From an uncultured Lysobacter sp. (lineage in GTDB: Bacteria > Pseudomonadota > Gammaproteobacteria > Xanthomonadales > Xanthomonadaceae): 9,356 bases of DNA. Shown here piece after piece: positions 1 to 6,349 of the stretch (positions are counted from its first letter, which is position 1; each line of letters starts with the position of its first letter). Under the pieces are notes generated by a model. That model searched no databases, was not told where the DNA came from, and saw nothing but the letters and a program-made list of their open reading frames with translations. The stretch is taken from assembly GCA_943913335.1 (NCBI GenBank), contig CALTXS010000020.1, forward strand, positions 1 to 9,356. The letters run 5' to 3'. The position numbers were made by a program, and so were the translations under genes.

Positions 1-3
1 ATT

Positions 4-546
4 CTATTTAACGACGCGTAAAAAGCCCTTGCCGCGCGGCGGTGTTGGCGAGGTTGGCGGTGCATCCGGATCGGGTGCGCCTTCGGTCTCGATGTCGTCG
101 TTGCTGAGCACGGTTAGCGGCACACGTGCAGGCGGCTCGGCACGGTCGGTGGCAAGCTCCGCATCGGACAACAACTCATTCTGGAGGCCCTCATCGTAGT
201 AGTCGTCAGCGGCATCGGCGGGCTCCGGCGTGGCGAGCGGATCCTCGGGGATCATCATGCCCTGCCCGTTTTCACGCGCGTAGATGGCCAAAACGGCATG
301 GATCGGCACCCAGATGTCGTGCGATACGCCGCCAAACCGCGCGGAGAAATGCACGAAATCCTGATCAATGCTGAAACCCATCACAGCTCGCGGTGCCACA
401 TTGAGCACCACACGTCCATCCTGCACTGCCGAAGGCGGCACCGACACGCCGGGTGCCTCGGCATCGACCAGCAAATGCGGCGTCAGGCCGTTGTCACAGA
501 TCCACTCATGCAGCGCACGAATCAAATATGGCCGATAACTGTTCAC
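4..546 (-). CDS. sspB: ClpXP protease specificity-enhancing factor SspB
   Basis: SspB is the cytoplasmic adaptor that captures ssrA-tagged proteins from stalled ribosomes and delivers them to the ClpXP protease. The 180-residue product opens with the family signature (SYRPYLIRALHEW, then TPHLLVD) and has a compact tag-binding domain up to about residue 108. A long acidic and proline-rich tail follows, ending in RGKGFLRVVK. The LRVVK terminus matches the ClpX-docking tail of E. coli SspB, so the end is intact. The tail is somewhat longer than in the 165-residue E. coli protein. The start is GTG at 544-546. No alternative start lies upstream in frame, and the family alignment begins here, but the Shine-Dalgarno sequence is poor. 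The gene lies downstream of sspA on the same strand, separated by an intrinsic terminator. Identity is secure; the exact start is slightly less so. Confidence 0.95.
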   Translation of the reverse strand: MNSYRPYLIRALHEWICDNGLTPHLLVDAEAPGVSVPPSAVQDGRVVLNVAPRAVMGFSIDQDFVHFSARFGGVSHDIWVPIHAVLAIYARENGQGMMIPEDPLATPEPADAADDYYDEGLQNELLSDAELATDRAEPPARVPLTVLSNDDIETEGAPDPDAPPTSPTPPRGKGFLRVVK

Positions 547-609
547 GGGTTGCTTGCTACCAAATTCATCACTACTAAACTCTACCTGATTCCGGCCGAA
601 TACATTGTG

Positions 610-634
610 AAAAAAAACGGCCCTTGCGGGCCGT
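610..634 (-). terminator. Rho-independent terminator after sspA
   Basis: Read on the minus strand there is a perfect 7-bp GC-rich stem (ACGGCCC paired with GGGCCGT) with a 4-nt loop, running straight into a tract of eight T residues. It begins 15 nt after the sspA stop codon. This is a textbook intrinsic terminator for transcription leaving petA-petB-petC-sspA. On the plus strand the stem is followed only by CTTTAA, so function in that direction would be weak. It lies between sspA and sspB and implies that the two are not simply co-transcribed. Confidence 0.9.
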
Positions 635-649
635 CTTTAACTGATGCGC

Positions 650-1303
650 TTAGAAGTTCGGCACTTCGCGCAGGCGTTTCTCCTGATCGGTCAGCGACCG
701 GATAAAGCCCGGATTGCGGAAGATGCGGTTACCGTATTCCTCGATCACCTGACCGTCCTTAGGCAGAGTCACACCCAGCGATTCAAGACGCCAGATGATC
801 GGTGCCATCGCACAGTCGGCCAGGGACATTTCCTGGTTGACAAAGAACTTGGTCGCCTTGAACAAAGGAACCGAAGCGGCCAGCAGTTCGCGCAGACGCT
901 TACGTCCTGCTTCCTGCTGCGTCTTGTTTCCGGCCAGGATGGCATTGACGTGCGGCAGCCATTCGAGCTCGATACGCAGCATCGCCAGACGCAGACGCGC
1001 ACGTGACGGCGGATCGACCGGCATTAGCGGCGGATGCGGATAACGCTCATCCAGATATTCCGAAATCACCGTGGCTGGATACAGAACCATATCGCGTTCC
1101 ACTAGGGTCGGCACCGAGTGGAACGGGTTGAGATGGATCAGATCCTCGGGCGGGTCATTCGGATCGACAGGAAAATAGTCGAACGCGACGCCTTTTGCCG
1201 CCAGCACCAAACGGACTTGGTGGCATTGCACGTCATTCGGAGCGGAGAACAGCGTCAGCACGTTCCGCAACCGATTGGTAAGGTTCATCATTTCCTGTGC
1301 CAT
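650..1303 (-). CDS. sspA: Stringent starvation protein A (GST-fold RNA polymerase-associated protein)
   Basis: SspA is a glutathione-S-transferase-fold protein that binds RNA polymerase and changes promoter use under starvation and acid stress; it has no known GST activity. The 217-residue product has an N-terminal thioredoxin-like domain (about 13-87, beginning VLTLFSAPNDVQCHQVRLVL) and an all-helical C-terminal domain. Between them is the conserved YPHPPLMPV segment (PHP at residues 89-91), the surface pocket characteristic of the family. SVPTLV and EYLDERYP are also typical. The ATG at 1303 is chosen because AAAGGA lies 5 nt upstream; the next in-frame ATGs (codons 5 and 6) are less well placed. 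The gene starts 19 nt after petC, as in many beta- and gammaproteobacteria, so co-transcription with the bc1 genes is likely. A strong terminator follows. Confidence 0.95.
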   Translation of the reverse strand: MAQEMMNLTNRLRNVLTLFSAPNDVQCHQVRLVLAAKGVAFDYFPVDPNDPPEDLIHLNPFHSVPTLVERDMVLYPATVISEYLDERYPHPPLMPVDPPSRARLRLAMLRIELEWLPHVNAILAGNKTQQEAGRKRLRELLAASVPLFKATKFFVNQEMSLADCAMAPIIWRLESLGVTLPKDGQVIEEYGNRIFRNPGFIRSLTDQEKRLREVPNF

Positions 1304-1308
1304 AGAGG

Positions 1309-1314
1309 TCCTTT
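1309..1314 (-). promoter_or_regulatory. Ribosome binding site of sspA
   Basis: AAAGGA on the minus strand sits 5 nt before the ATG at 1303, inside the 19-nt gap after petC. It supports the first of three nearby in-frame ATG codons as the sspA start. It also shows that sspA is translated independently of petC rather than by stop-start overlap. Confidence 0.7.
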
Positions 1315-1322
1315 ATCCGGGA

Positions 1323-2072
1323 TCAATGTTCGACGTCGCGCCAGTATTCCTTCTTGAGCAGATAAGTCAGGAAGGTCAGCGCCGCGAGGAACAGGATTAC
1401 CCACACGCCCAGGCTTTCACGCTTGATGCCGGCAGGCTCACCTGCGTACTGCAGGAACGCCGTGACGTCACGAACGGTTTGGTTGAATTGCGCTTCGGTC
1501 TGCGTGCCCGGCGTGGTGATCTTAAGACCCTTCACGACCTTGTCGCCGGTAGCCTTATCAGGTTCACCGTAGATGGCATGTTGCATGCCCTGTTCCTGGA
1601 ACAGCGGGTTCGGCATCGAAGCGTTCGGGAACAGATTGTTGTTCCAGCCCAGCGGACGCGATTCGTCGAGGTAGAAAGACTTGAGGTAGGTGTACACCCA
1701 GTCCGCACCGCGGCTACGTGCGACCAGCGACAGATCCGGCGGGGTCTTGCCGAACCAGCGCTCACCGGCCTTGGCCGGCATGGCCGTGCCGATGGTCTCA
1801 CCGAACTTGGCGCCCGTCAGGTTGAGGTTGTTCTGCACCTCGTCCTCGGTCAGACCCAGATCCTGAGCCATACGCGAGTAGCGCAGATACTTGAGCGAGT
1901 GACAGCCCGAGCAGTTGTTCATGAAGATCTGGGCACCGCGTTGCAGCGAACCCTTATCGGTCAAGTCAACGCCCGACTGCATCAGAGCACCTCCACTCGC
2001 TGCGGCCGCCGTACCGGCCAACAGCATGCCGACCACGCCCAGTGCAAAGGATTTCAGGAATTTCTTAGTCAT
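1323..2072 (-). CDS. petC: Ubiquinol-cytochrome c reductase, cytochrome c1 subunit
   Basis: Cytochrome c1 takes electrons from the Rieske cluster and passes them to soluble or membrane cytochrome c on the periplasmic side of the bc1 complex. The 249-residue product has a Sec signal peptide (about 1-25, cleavage near TAAAA-SGG). The heme c attachment motif CSGCH gives C54, C57 and axial His58. Met153 in ASMPNPLF is the expected second axial ligand. A single C-terminal membrane anchor (about 222-239) is followed by a basic cytoplasmic end (KKEYWRDVEH). The motifs and size match the proteobacterial family. The start overlaps the end of petB by 8 nt (2065-2072) and has no clear Shine-Dalgarno sequence, so translation is probably coupled to petB. 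No anomaly was seen. Confidence 0.97.
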   Translation of the reverse strand: MTKKFLKSFALGVVGMLLAGTAAAASGGALMQSGVDLTDKGSLQRGAQIFMNNCSGCHSLKYLRYSRMAQDLGLTEDEVQNNLNLTGAKFGETIGTAMPAKAGERWFGKTPPDLSLVARSRGADWVYTYLKSFYLDESRPLGWNNNLFPNASMPNPLFQEQGMQHAIYGEPDKATGDKVVKGLKITTPGTQTEAQFNQTVRDVTAFLQYAGEPAGIKRESLGVWVILFLAALTFLTYLLKKEYWRDVEH

Positions 2073-3312
2073 GCATCGTCACTCGCTCAGGGACCGGCTT
2101 GGTCTTGTCCAGCTTGGTCCAGATGGGCATCGTCAGGAAGAACAGGAAGTACAGCACCGTCAGCACACGGCCGATGATGGTTTCGACCGGGTCTGTACCC
2201 GGGCCGGCACCGATCTTGCCCAGCCACACGAAGGCGATGGCGAGGACAGCCAATGCGACCTTGGACATCCAACCGCGGTACTTGACGGACCTGACCGGCG
2301 AACGGTCGAGCCAAGGCACCAGGAACAGGATCGCAATGGCGCCGAACATCACCATGACGCCGCCGAGCTTATCCGGCACCACGCGCAGCATGGCGTAGAA
2401 CGGGGTGTAGTACCACACCGGCTTGATGTGCTCCGGGGTAACCAGACGGTTGGCTTCGACAAAGTTGTCGTGTTCCAGGAACCAGCCACCGAAGGCCGGA
2501 GCAAAGAACACAATGAAGGCACCGATCATCAGGAAGAACGAAGCACCGAACAGATCCTTGACCGTGTAATACGGGTGGAACGGGATGCCGTCCTTAGGAG
2601 CCGTCGGCGACCAGCGGTTGCCCTTAGGACCCTTCTTGATTTCAACGCCGTCGGGGTTGTTCGAACCGACTTCGTGCAGAGCGCCCAAGTGCAGGACGAC
2701 CAGCAGCAACAGCACCAGCGGCAGCGCAATGACGTGCAGTGCGAAGAAGCGGTTGAGCGTAGCATCGCCCGGCAAGTAGTCACCCATGATCCATTCGACC
2801 AGCGAACCGCCAATGACCGGCAGTGCACCGAACAGCGAGATGATCACCTTGGCGCCCCAGAAGGACATTTGGCCCCACGGCAGGACATAGCCCATGAAGG
2901 CTTCGGCCATCAGGACCAGGTAGATCACCATACCGATCAGCCACACCAGTTCACGCGGCTTTTGGTACGAACCGTACATCAGTCCGCGGAACATGTGCAG
3001 ATACACCACGATGAAGAACAGCGAGGCGCCGGTGGAGTGCATGTAGCGGATCAGCCAGCCCCAGTCGACATCGCGCATGATGTATTCGACGCTGCTGAAG
3101 GCCTCGGCAGCCGACGGCTTGTAATGCATGGTCAAAAAGATACCGGTCAGGATCTGATTGACGAGCACCAGCATGGCCAGCGAGCCGAAGAAATACCACA
3201 AGTTAAAGTTCTTCGGAGCGAAGTACTCGGTCATGTGCTTGCGATAGAACGGACCGAAACCCTTGGCGCGGTAATCGAACCAGTCCTGCAATTTCTGGAT
3301 GGTATTAGCCAT
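2065..3312 (-). CDS. petB: Ubiquinol-cytochrome c reductase, cytochrome b subunit
   Basis: Cytochrome b is the membrane core of the bc1 complex, carrying hemes bL and bH and the quinol-oxidising (Qo) and quinone-reducing (Qi) sites. The 415-residue protein has about eight hydrophobic helices (roughly 37-60, 86-109, 121-145, 186-210, 256-275, 316-335, 350-367, 380-398). The heme ligands are H92 and H106 in helix B and H193 and H208 in helix D. The Qo-side signature GYVLPWGQMS is at 141-150. The ef-loop motif usually written PEWY reads PVWY at 298-301, a variant known from beta- and gammaproteobacteria. GSNNPDG at 216-222 is also typical. This is a full-length cytochrome b, not a split b6/subunit IV pair. 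The gene starts 3 nt after petA; GGGAG lies 11 nt upstream of the ATG, a rather long spacing. Confidence 0.98.
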   Translation of the reverse strand: MANTIQKLQDWFDYRAKGFGPFYRKHMTEYFAPKNFNLWYFFGSLAMLVLVNQILTGIFLTMHYKPSAAEAFSSVEYIMRDVDWGWLIRYMHSTGASLFFIVVYLHMFRGLMYGSYQKPRELVWLIGMVIYLVLMAEAFMGYVLPWGQMSFWGAKVIISLFGALPVIGGSLVEWIMGDYLPGDATLNRFFALHVIALPLVLLLLVVLHLGALHEVGSNNPDGVEIKKGPKGNRWSPTAPKDGIPFHPYYTVKDLFGASFFLMIGAFIVFFAPAFGGWFLEHDNFVEANRLVTPEHIKPVWYYTPFYAMLRVVPDKLGGVMVMFGAIAILFLVPWLDRSPVRSVKYRGWMSKVALAVLAIAFVWLGKIGAGPGTDPVETIIGRVLTVLYFLFFLTMPIWTKLDKTKPVPERVTMHD

Positions 3313-3315
3313 GGA

Positions 3316-3927
3316 TTACGCAGCTCCCTTAGGATCGACACCAATCACGATGGTGTTGTCATCTTCGTAATAATGCGGCGGCACGACCAGGTTGGTCGGC
3401 GCGGGCACGCCTTGGAACACGCGGCCGGCCATATCGAAACGCGACTTGTGGCACGGGCAGAAATAGCCGCCCTTCCATTCCGGGTCGAACGGTTCCGGAC
3501 GAATCTCGGCCTTCATTTCAGGCGAGCAGCCCAAGTGAGTGCACAGACCGACCAACACCGAAATTTCGGGCTTAATGGAGCGCAGTTCACCGGTGATGTA
3601 GGCCGGTTGCTGGTCCTTGTTGTCGGACTTGGGATCGCGCAGACGGCTGTCGAGCATCGGCAGGGTCTTGATGATCTCCGGTGAACGCTTGACGATCCAG
3701 ATCGGCTGGCCGCGCCATTCGTTGACCAGGCGAGCACCGGTTTCGAGACCGGAAATGTCAACCGTGACCGGCGCACCGGCCAGCTGAGCCCGCGCACTGG
3801 GGTTCCAGGATTTAATGAACGGCACTGCTGCGCAACCGGCACCAACCGCACCCACCACTGCTGTGGTGGCGGTCAGAAACCGACGCCGTCCTTGATTAAT
3901 GGGCTGTTCGCCCTCGTGATTAGCCAT
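3316..3927 (-). CDS. petA: Ubiquinol-cytochrome c reductase, Rieske iron-sulfur subunit
   Basis: The Rieske protein takes the first electron from quinol at the Qo site and swings to cytochrome c1. From the ATG at 3927 the product is 203 residues. A twin-arginine signal-anchor (GRRRFLTATTA, residues 13-23) is followed by a hydrophobic helix and the periplasmic cluster domain. The 2Fe-2S ligands are C129 and H131 (in CTHLGC) and C157 and H160 (in CPCHKS); C134 and C159 form the expected disulfide. Lys161 replaces the usual Gly, and Phe164 stands where mitochondrial proteins have the cluster-tuning Tyr; Ser162 is kept. An in-frame TTG at 3957 would add 10 residues, but GGAG 6 nt before the ATG favours the shorter form. 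This is the first gene of petA-petB-petC-sspA. Confidence 0.96.
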   Translation of the reverse strand: MANHEGEQPINQGRRRFLTATTAVVGAVGAGCAAVPFIKSWNPSARAQLAGAPVTVDISGLETGARLVNEWRGQPIWIVKRSPEIIKTLPMLDSRLRDPKSDNKDQQPAYITGELRSIKPEISVLVGLCTHLGCSPEMKAEIRPEPFDPEWKGGYFCPCHKSRFDMAGRVFQGVPAPTNLVVPPHYYEDDNTIVIGVDPKGAA

Positions 3928-3933
3928 CCGGCA

Positions 3934-3937
3934 CTCC
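3934..3937 (-). promoter_or_regulatory. Ribosome binding site deciding the petA start
   Basis: GGAG on the minus strand lies 6 nt upstream of the ATG at 3927. The alternative in-frame TTG at 3957 lacks a comparable site. The choice also places the twin-arginine motif about 13 residues from the N-terminus, normal for Rieske proteins. Confidence 0.65.
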
Positions 3938-4014
3938 GCAAAGCACTTGATTTTCAAAGGATTTTTAAGGCAGCAACCGCACTAAAGCAGCTTGCGCACC
4001 ATAAAAGACAGTCA

Positions 4015-4044
4015 AGTGTAGCGAAAAGGTGAACAAATAGACAA
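4015..4044 (-). promoter_or_regulatory. Possible promoter of petA-petB-petC-sspA
   Basis: On the minus strand TTGTCT (4039-4044) and TACACT (4015-4020) are separated by 18 nt, each matching the sigma-70 consensus at four of six positions. The pair lies about 90 nt upstream of the petA ATG, in the 150-nt gap after the transglycosylase gene. A TTGACT just downstream has no good -10 partner. No clear terminator ends the transglycosylase gene in this gap, so readthrough into petA is also possible. The assignment is tentative. Confidence 0.3.
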
Positions 4045-4077
4045 TACGCCAGCGCCAATCCGGGCTAAATTTGTGCG

Positions 4078-4770
4078 TTAGGGCCCGGCAGCGACCCGAT
4101 ACGACTGCGAGAGACGCCACACTTTGTCGACGTAACTACGGGTTTCGGGAAATGGTGGCACGCCTCGGTACCGATCGACTGCGCCCTCGCCCGCGTTATA
4201 GCCCGCCAGCGCCAAGCGCCAGTCCCCGCCGTAGCGCCGCAGCAGCCATGCCAGATACTGCACGCCCGCCCGGATATTTTCACCCGGGTCGAAGGCACTG
4301 CGGACCCCGAACCGTCGCGCGGTCGCCGGCATGAGCTGCATCAGCCCCATGGCGCCTTTCGGACTCACCGCCGCCGGATTAAAGGTGCTTTCGGCGTGAA
4401 TCACGGCTTTGACCACGGCTTCCTCGATGCCCCAGCGGTTAGCGTGTGCTCGGATTACCTCGGCGTAGGCGGTGGGAAACAGGCGCCGGGTGACAACTGG
4501 CGCGGCTCGCCCCACCGCCGTCATCGCCGGGGCACCACCAGACGCGACCGGAAACTCGACGCGAGCCGGGTCATTGGCAGCGACGGCCTGGCCTTCGGCC
4601 GGGTTGGACCCGGGTGACCATTGCGCCACCTGTCTGCAACCGGGACCCGGCTGTCCTGTCAGAAGCGCTCCCTGCTCCCCGGCGCAGCGATACAGCGCGG
4701 CAGGCTCCGCCGCCAGACTAGTCGCTACCAGCATTAGCCACCACAGACTGCATTGCCACCACCTGTGCAT
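4078..4770 (-). CDS. Secreted family 1 lytic transglycosylase with DUF4124-like N-terminus
   Basis: This is a predicted periplasmic murein lytic transglycosylase, which cleaves the MurNAc-GlcNAc bond of peptidoglycan to leave 1,6-anhydro-MurNAc ends. The 230-residue product has a Sec signal peptide (about 1-21, cleavage near LAA-EP). Next is a short DUF4124-like stretch (26-50, LYRC...GEQG...GC, with C29 and C45 a possible disulfide) and a low-complexity linker. The SLT domain fills about 98-224. Catalytic Glu127 lies in HAESTFNP; GAMGLMQLMP (139-148) and AGYNAGEGAV (189-198) are the other family blocks. It lacks the large helical ring of Slt70 and has no LysM repeat or lipobox, so it is a small soluble enzyme. 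The start is ATG at 4770, with GGGAA 8 nt upstream. It is divergent from miaB and upstream of petA; no functional link to either is apparent. Confidence 0.88.
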   Translation of the reverse strand: MHRWWQCSLWWLMLVATSLAAEPAALYRCAGEQGALLTGQPGPGCRQVAQWSPGSNPAEGQAVAANDPARVEFPVASGGAPAMTAVGRAAPVVTRRLFPTAYAEVIRAHANRWGIEEAVVKAVIHAESTFNPAAVSPKGAMGLMQLMPATARRFGVRSAFDPGENIRAGVQYLAWLLRRYGGDWRLALAGYNAGEGAVDRYRGVPPFPETRSYVDKVWRLSQSYRVAAGP

Positions 4771-4846
4771 TGCCCTAGTTCCCGTCGAATCGAACTCCCA
4801 CGCTGCACCGAACCTGCGCCCCAGAACAGGGTAACCGCTGAAAATG

Positions 4847-4877
4847 CCGACAGAAGGCCATCAATCCACGATAAAAT
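4847..4877 (+). promoter_or_regulatory. Possible miaB promoter
   Basis: TAAAAT (4872-4877) is a five-of-six match to the sigma-70 -10 box and lies 45 nt before the miaB ATG. CCGACA (4847-4852) shares GACA with the -35 consensus, but the 19-nt spacer is longer than ideal. The site is in the 152-nt divergent region between the transglycosylase gene and miaB, where a promoter is expected. No convincing promoter for the minus-strand gene was found there. Confidence 0.4.
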
Positions 4878-4911
4878 GGGCGGTTCAGGCCCGGATTAAG
4901 CGCCGGCACCC

Positions 4912-4916
4912 AGGAG
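4912..4916 (+). promoter_or_regulatory. Ribosome binding site of miaB
   Basis: AGGAG lies 6 nt before the ATG at 4923, the strongest Shine-Dalgarno match on the plus strand of this window, and fixes the miaB start. Confidence 0.8.
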
Positions 4917-4922
4917 ACCTAC

Positions 4923-6302
4923 ATGACTGACACCGATATCGCGACCCCAACAGGCGTCGCCGCCAAAGGCAAGCTGTTTATTGAAACGCACGGCTGCCAA
5001 ATGAACGAATACGATTCGCAGAAGATGGCCGACGTCCTGAGCGACGCGCACGGTCTCGAGCTGACCACAGACGTGAACGAGGCCGACGTGATCCTCGTCA
5101 ATACCTGCTCGATTCGCGAAAAGGCGCAGGAAAAGGTGTTTAGCCAGCTGGGCCGCTGGAAGCAACTGAAAAAAGACAAGCCGGTGCTGATCGGTGTCGG
5201 TGGATGTGTCGCCTCGCAGGAAGGCGATGCCATCGTCAAGCGTGCGCCGTATGTGGATCTGGTGTTCGGTCCGCAAACGCTGCACCGCCTGCCGGAACTG
5301 ATTGAACGTCAGCGCGAAACCGGTACGCCGCAAGTGGATATCAGTTTCCCGGAGATTGAAAAGTTCGATAAGTTGCCCGAGCCGCGCGCCGACGGTCCGA
5401 GTGCCTTCGTCTCGATTATGGAAGGCTGCAGCAAGTACTGCTCGTTCTGCGTGGTGCCCTACACGCGTGGCACCGAAATCAGTCGCCCGTTCGAGGACGT
5501 CCTGATCGAAGTGGCCGAACTGGCGGCGCAAGGCGTCAAGGAAATCAATCTGCTGGGCCAGAACGTCAATGCGTATCGCGGCCCGCTGCCCGCAGAAGAT
5601 GGCGTGGAACCCGAGACTGCCGATCTCGCCCTGCTGATTCGCGCAATCGCAGAGATCGAAGGCATTGGTCGCATTCGTTTTACCACTTCGCATCCACTGG
5701 AATTCAGCGACAGTCTGATCGAGGCGTATCGCGATGTACCCAAGCTCGCAAACTATCTGCATCTGCCGGTGCAGGCCGGTAGCGATCGTGTGCTGGCCGC
5801 CATGAAACGCGGCTATACGGCGCTTGAGTTCAAGAGCAAGATTCGCAAACTGCGTGCGGTACGTCCGGACATCAGTGTCGCGTCGGACTTCATTGTCGGC
5901 TTCCCGGGCGAAACCGATGCCGATTTTGAAAAGACCATGAAACTGATTGAGGATGTCGGCTTTGACCAGTCCTACAGTTTCATCTACTCGCGTCGTCCCG
6001 GCACGCCGGCCGCCGACTTGCACGATGACGTCTCCGAGGCGGACAAGCACGCCCGCCTGACGCGCCTTCAACAGCACATCAATCAGCACAGCCTTACGAT
6101 CTCCCAGAGCATGGTCGGCAGCACGCAGCGCATCCTGGTCACTGGCCCTAGCCGCAAGAATCCGAACGAACTGACCGGCAAGACCGAGAACATGCGCCAA
6201 GTGAATTTCGAAGGCCCTGCCCGCCTTACTGGCGAATTCGTTGATGTCATGATCACCGAGGCGTTCAGCAATTCGCTGCGCGGCCGAGTGATTGTTGGCT
6301 GA
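4923..6302 (+). CDS. miaB: tRNA (N6-isopentenyl adenosine(37)-C2)-methylthiotransferase MiaB
   Basis: MiaB is a cytoplasmic radical-SAM enzyme that converts i6A37 to ms2i6A37 in tRNAs reading codons that begin with U, which stabilises codon pairing and reading frame. The 459-residue product has the three expected parts. The N-terminal methylthiotransferase domain starts at residue 17 ([16 protein letters not shown]) and carries auxiliary-cluster cysteines C25, C62 and C95. The radical-SAM domain has C169, C173 and C176 in CSKYCSFC, followed by VVPYTRG. A C-terminal TRAM RNA-binding domain covers roughly the last 65 residues. The HGCQMN and NTCSIREKA blocks distinguish MiaB from RimO and MtaB. 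The length is normal for the family. It is the first gene of the miaB-phoH-ybeY-corC series. Confidence 0.98.
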   Translation: MTDTDIATPTGVAAKGKLFIETHGCQMNEYDSQKMADVLSDAHGLELTTDVNEADVILVNTCSIREKAQEKVFSQLGRWKQLKKDKPVLIGVGGCVASQEGDAIVKRAPYVDLVFGPQTLHRLPELIERQRETGTPQVDISFPEIEKFDKLPEPRADGPSAFVSIMEGCSKYCSFCVVPYTRGTEISRPFEDVLIEVAELAAQGVKEINLLGQNVNAYRGPLPAEDGVEPETADLALLIRAIAEIEGIGRIRFTTSHPLEFSDSLIEAYRDVPKLANYLHLPVQAGSDRVLAAMKRGYTALEFKSKIRKLRAVRPDISVASDFIVGFPGETDADFEKTMKLIEDVGFDQSYSFIYSRRPGTPAADLHDDVSEADKHARLTRLQQHINQHSLTISQSMVGSTQRILVTGPSRKNPNELTGKTENMRQVNFEGPARLTGEFVDVMITEAFSNSLRGRVIVG

Positions 6303-6349
6303 AGCCCCGCGCGGCCCGTGCGTTTGCCGTCGCGCCACCGCGCTATCCT

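Noticed and set aside
1275..2177. Plus-strand open frame of 300 codons opposite petC
   Set aside because: It is antisense to cytochrome c1, with no recognisable protein features.
1915..3684. Long plus-strand open frame opposite petB and petA (589 codons)
   Set aside because: It lies wholly antisense to petC, petB and petA, whose catalytic motifs are certain. Its translation is rich in Gln, His, Arg and Asp with no recognisable domain, the usual shadow of GC-rich coding sequence.
3316..3957. Longer petA form starting at the TTG at 3957
   Set aside because: The extra 10 residues precede the expected twin-arginine leader and have no good ribosome binding site, whereas the ATG at 3927 has GGAG at 6 nt.
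4787..4795. tRNA T-loop-like GTTCGATTC on the minus strand upstream of the transglycosylase gene
   Set aside because: The flanking five-base arms do not pair and no acceptor, D or anticodon arm can be drawn, so it is a chance match.
4057..4897. Inverted copies of GCCCGGATT flanking the transglycosylase gene (4057-4065 and 4889-4897)
   Set aside because: The shared part is only 9 bases, and a third copy lies inside sspA coding sequence (707-715). No transposase or target duplication accompanies them, so chance in GC-rich DNA is the simplest explanation.
4896..6338. Long minus-strand open frame opposite miaB (480 codons)
   Set aside because: It is the antisense shadow of miaB; it has no family motif and no plausible ribosome binding site.
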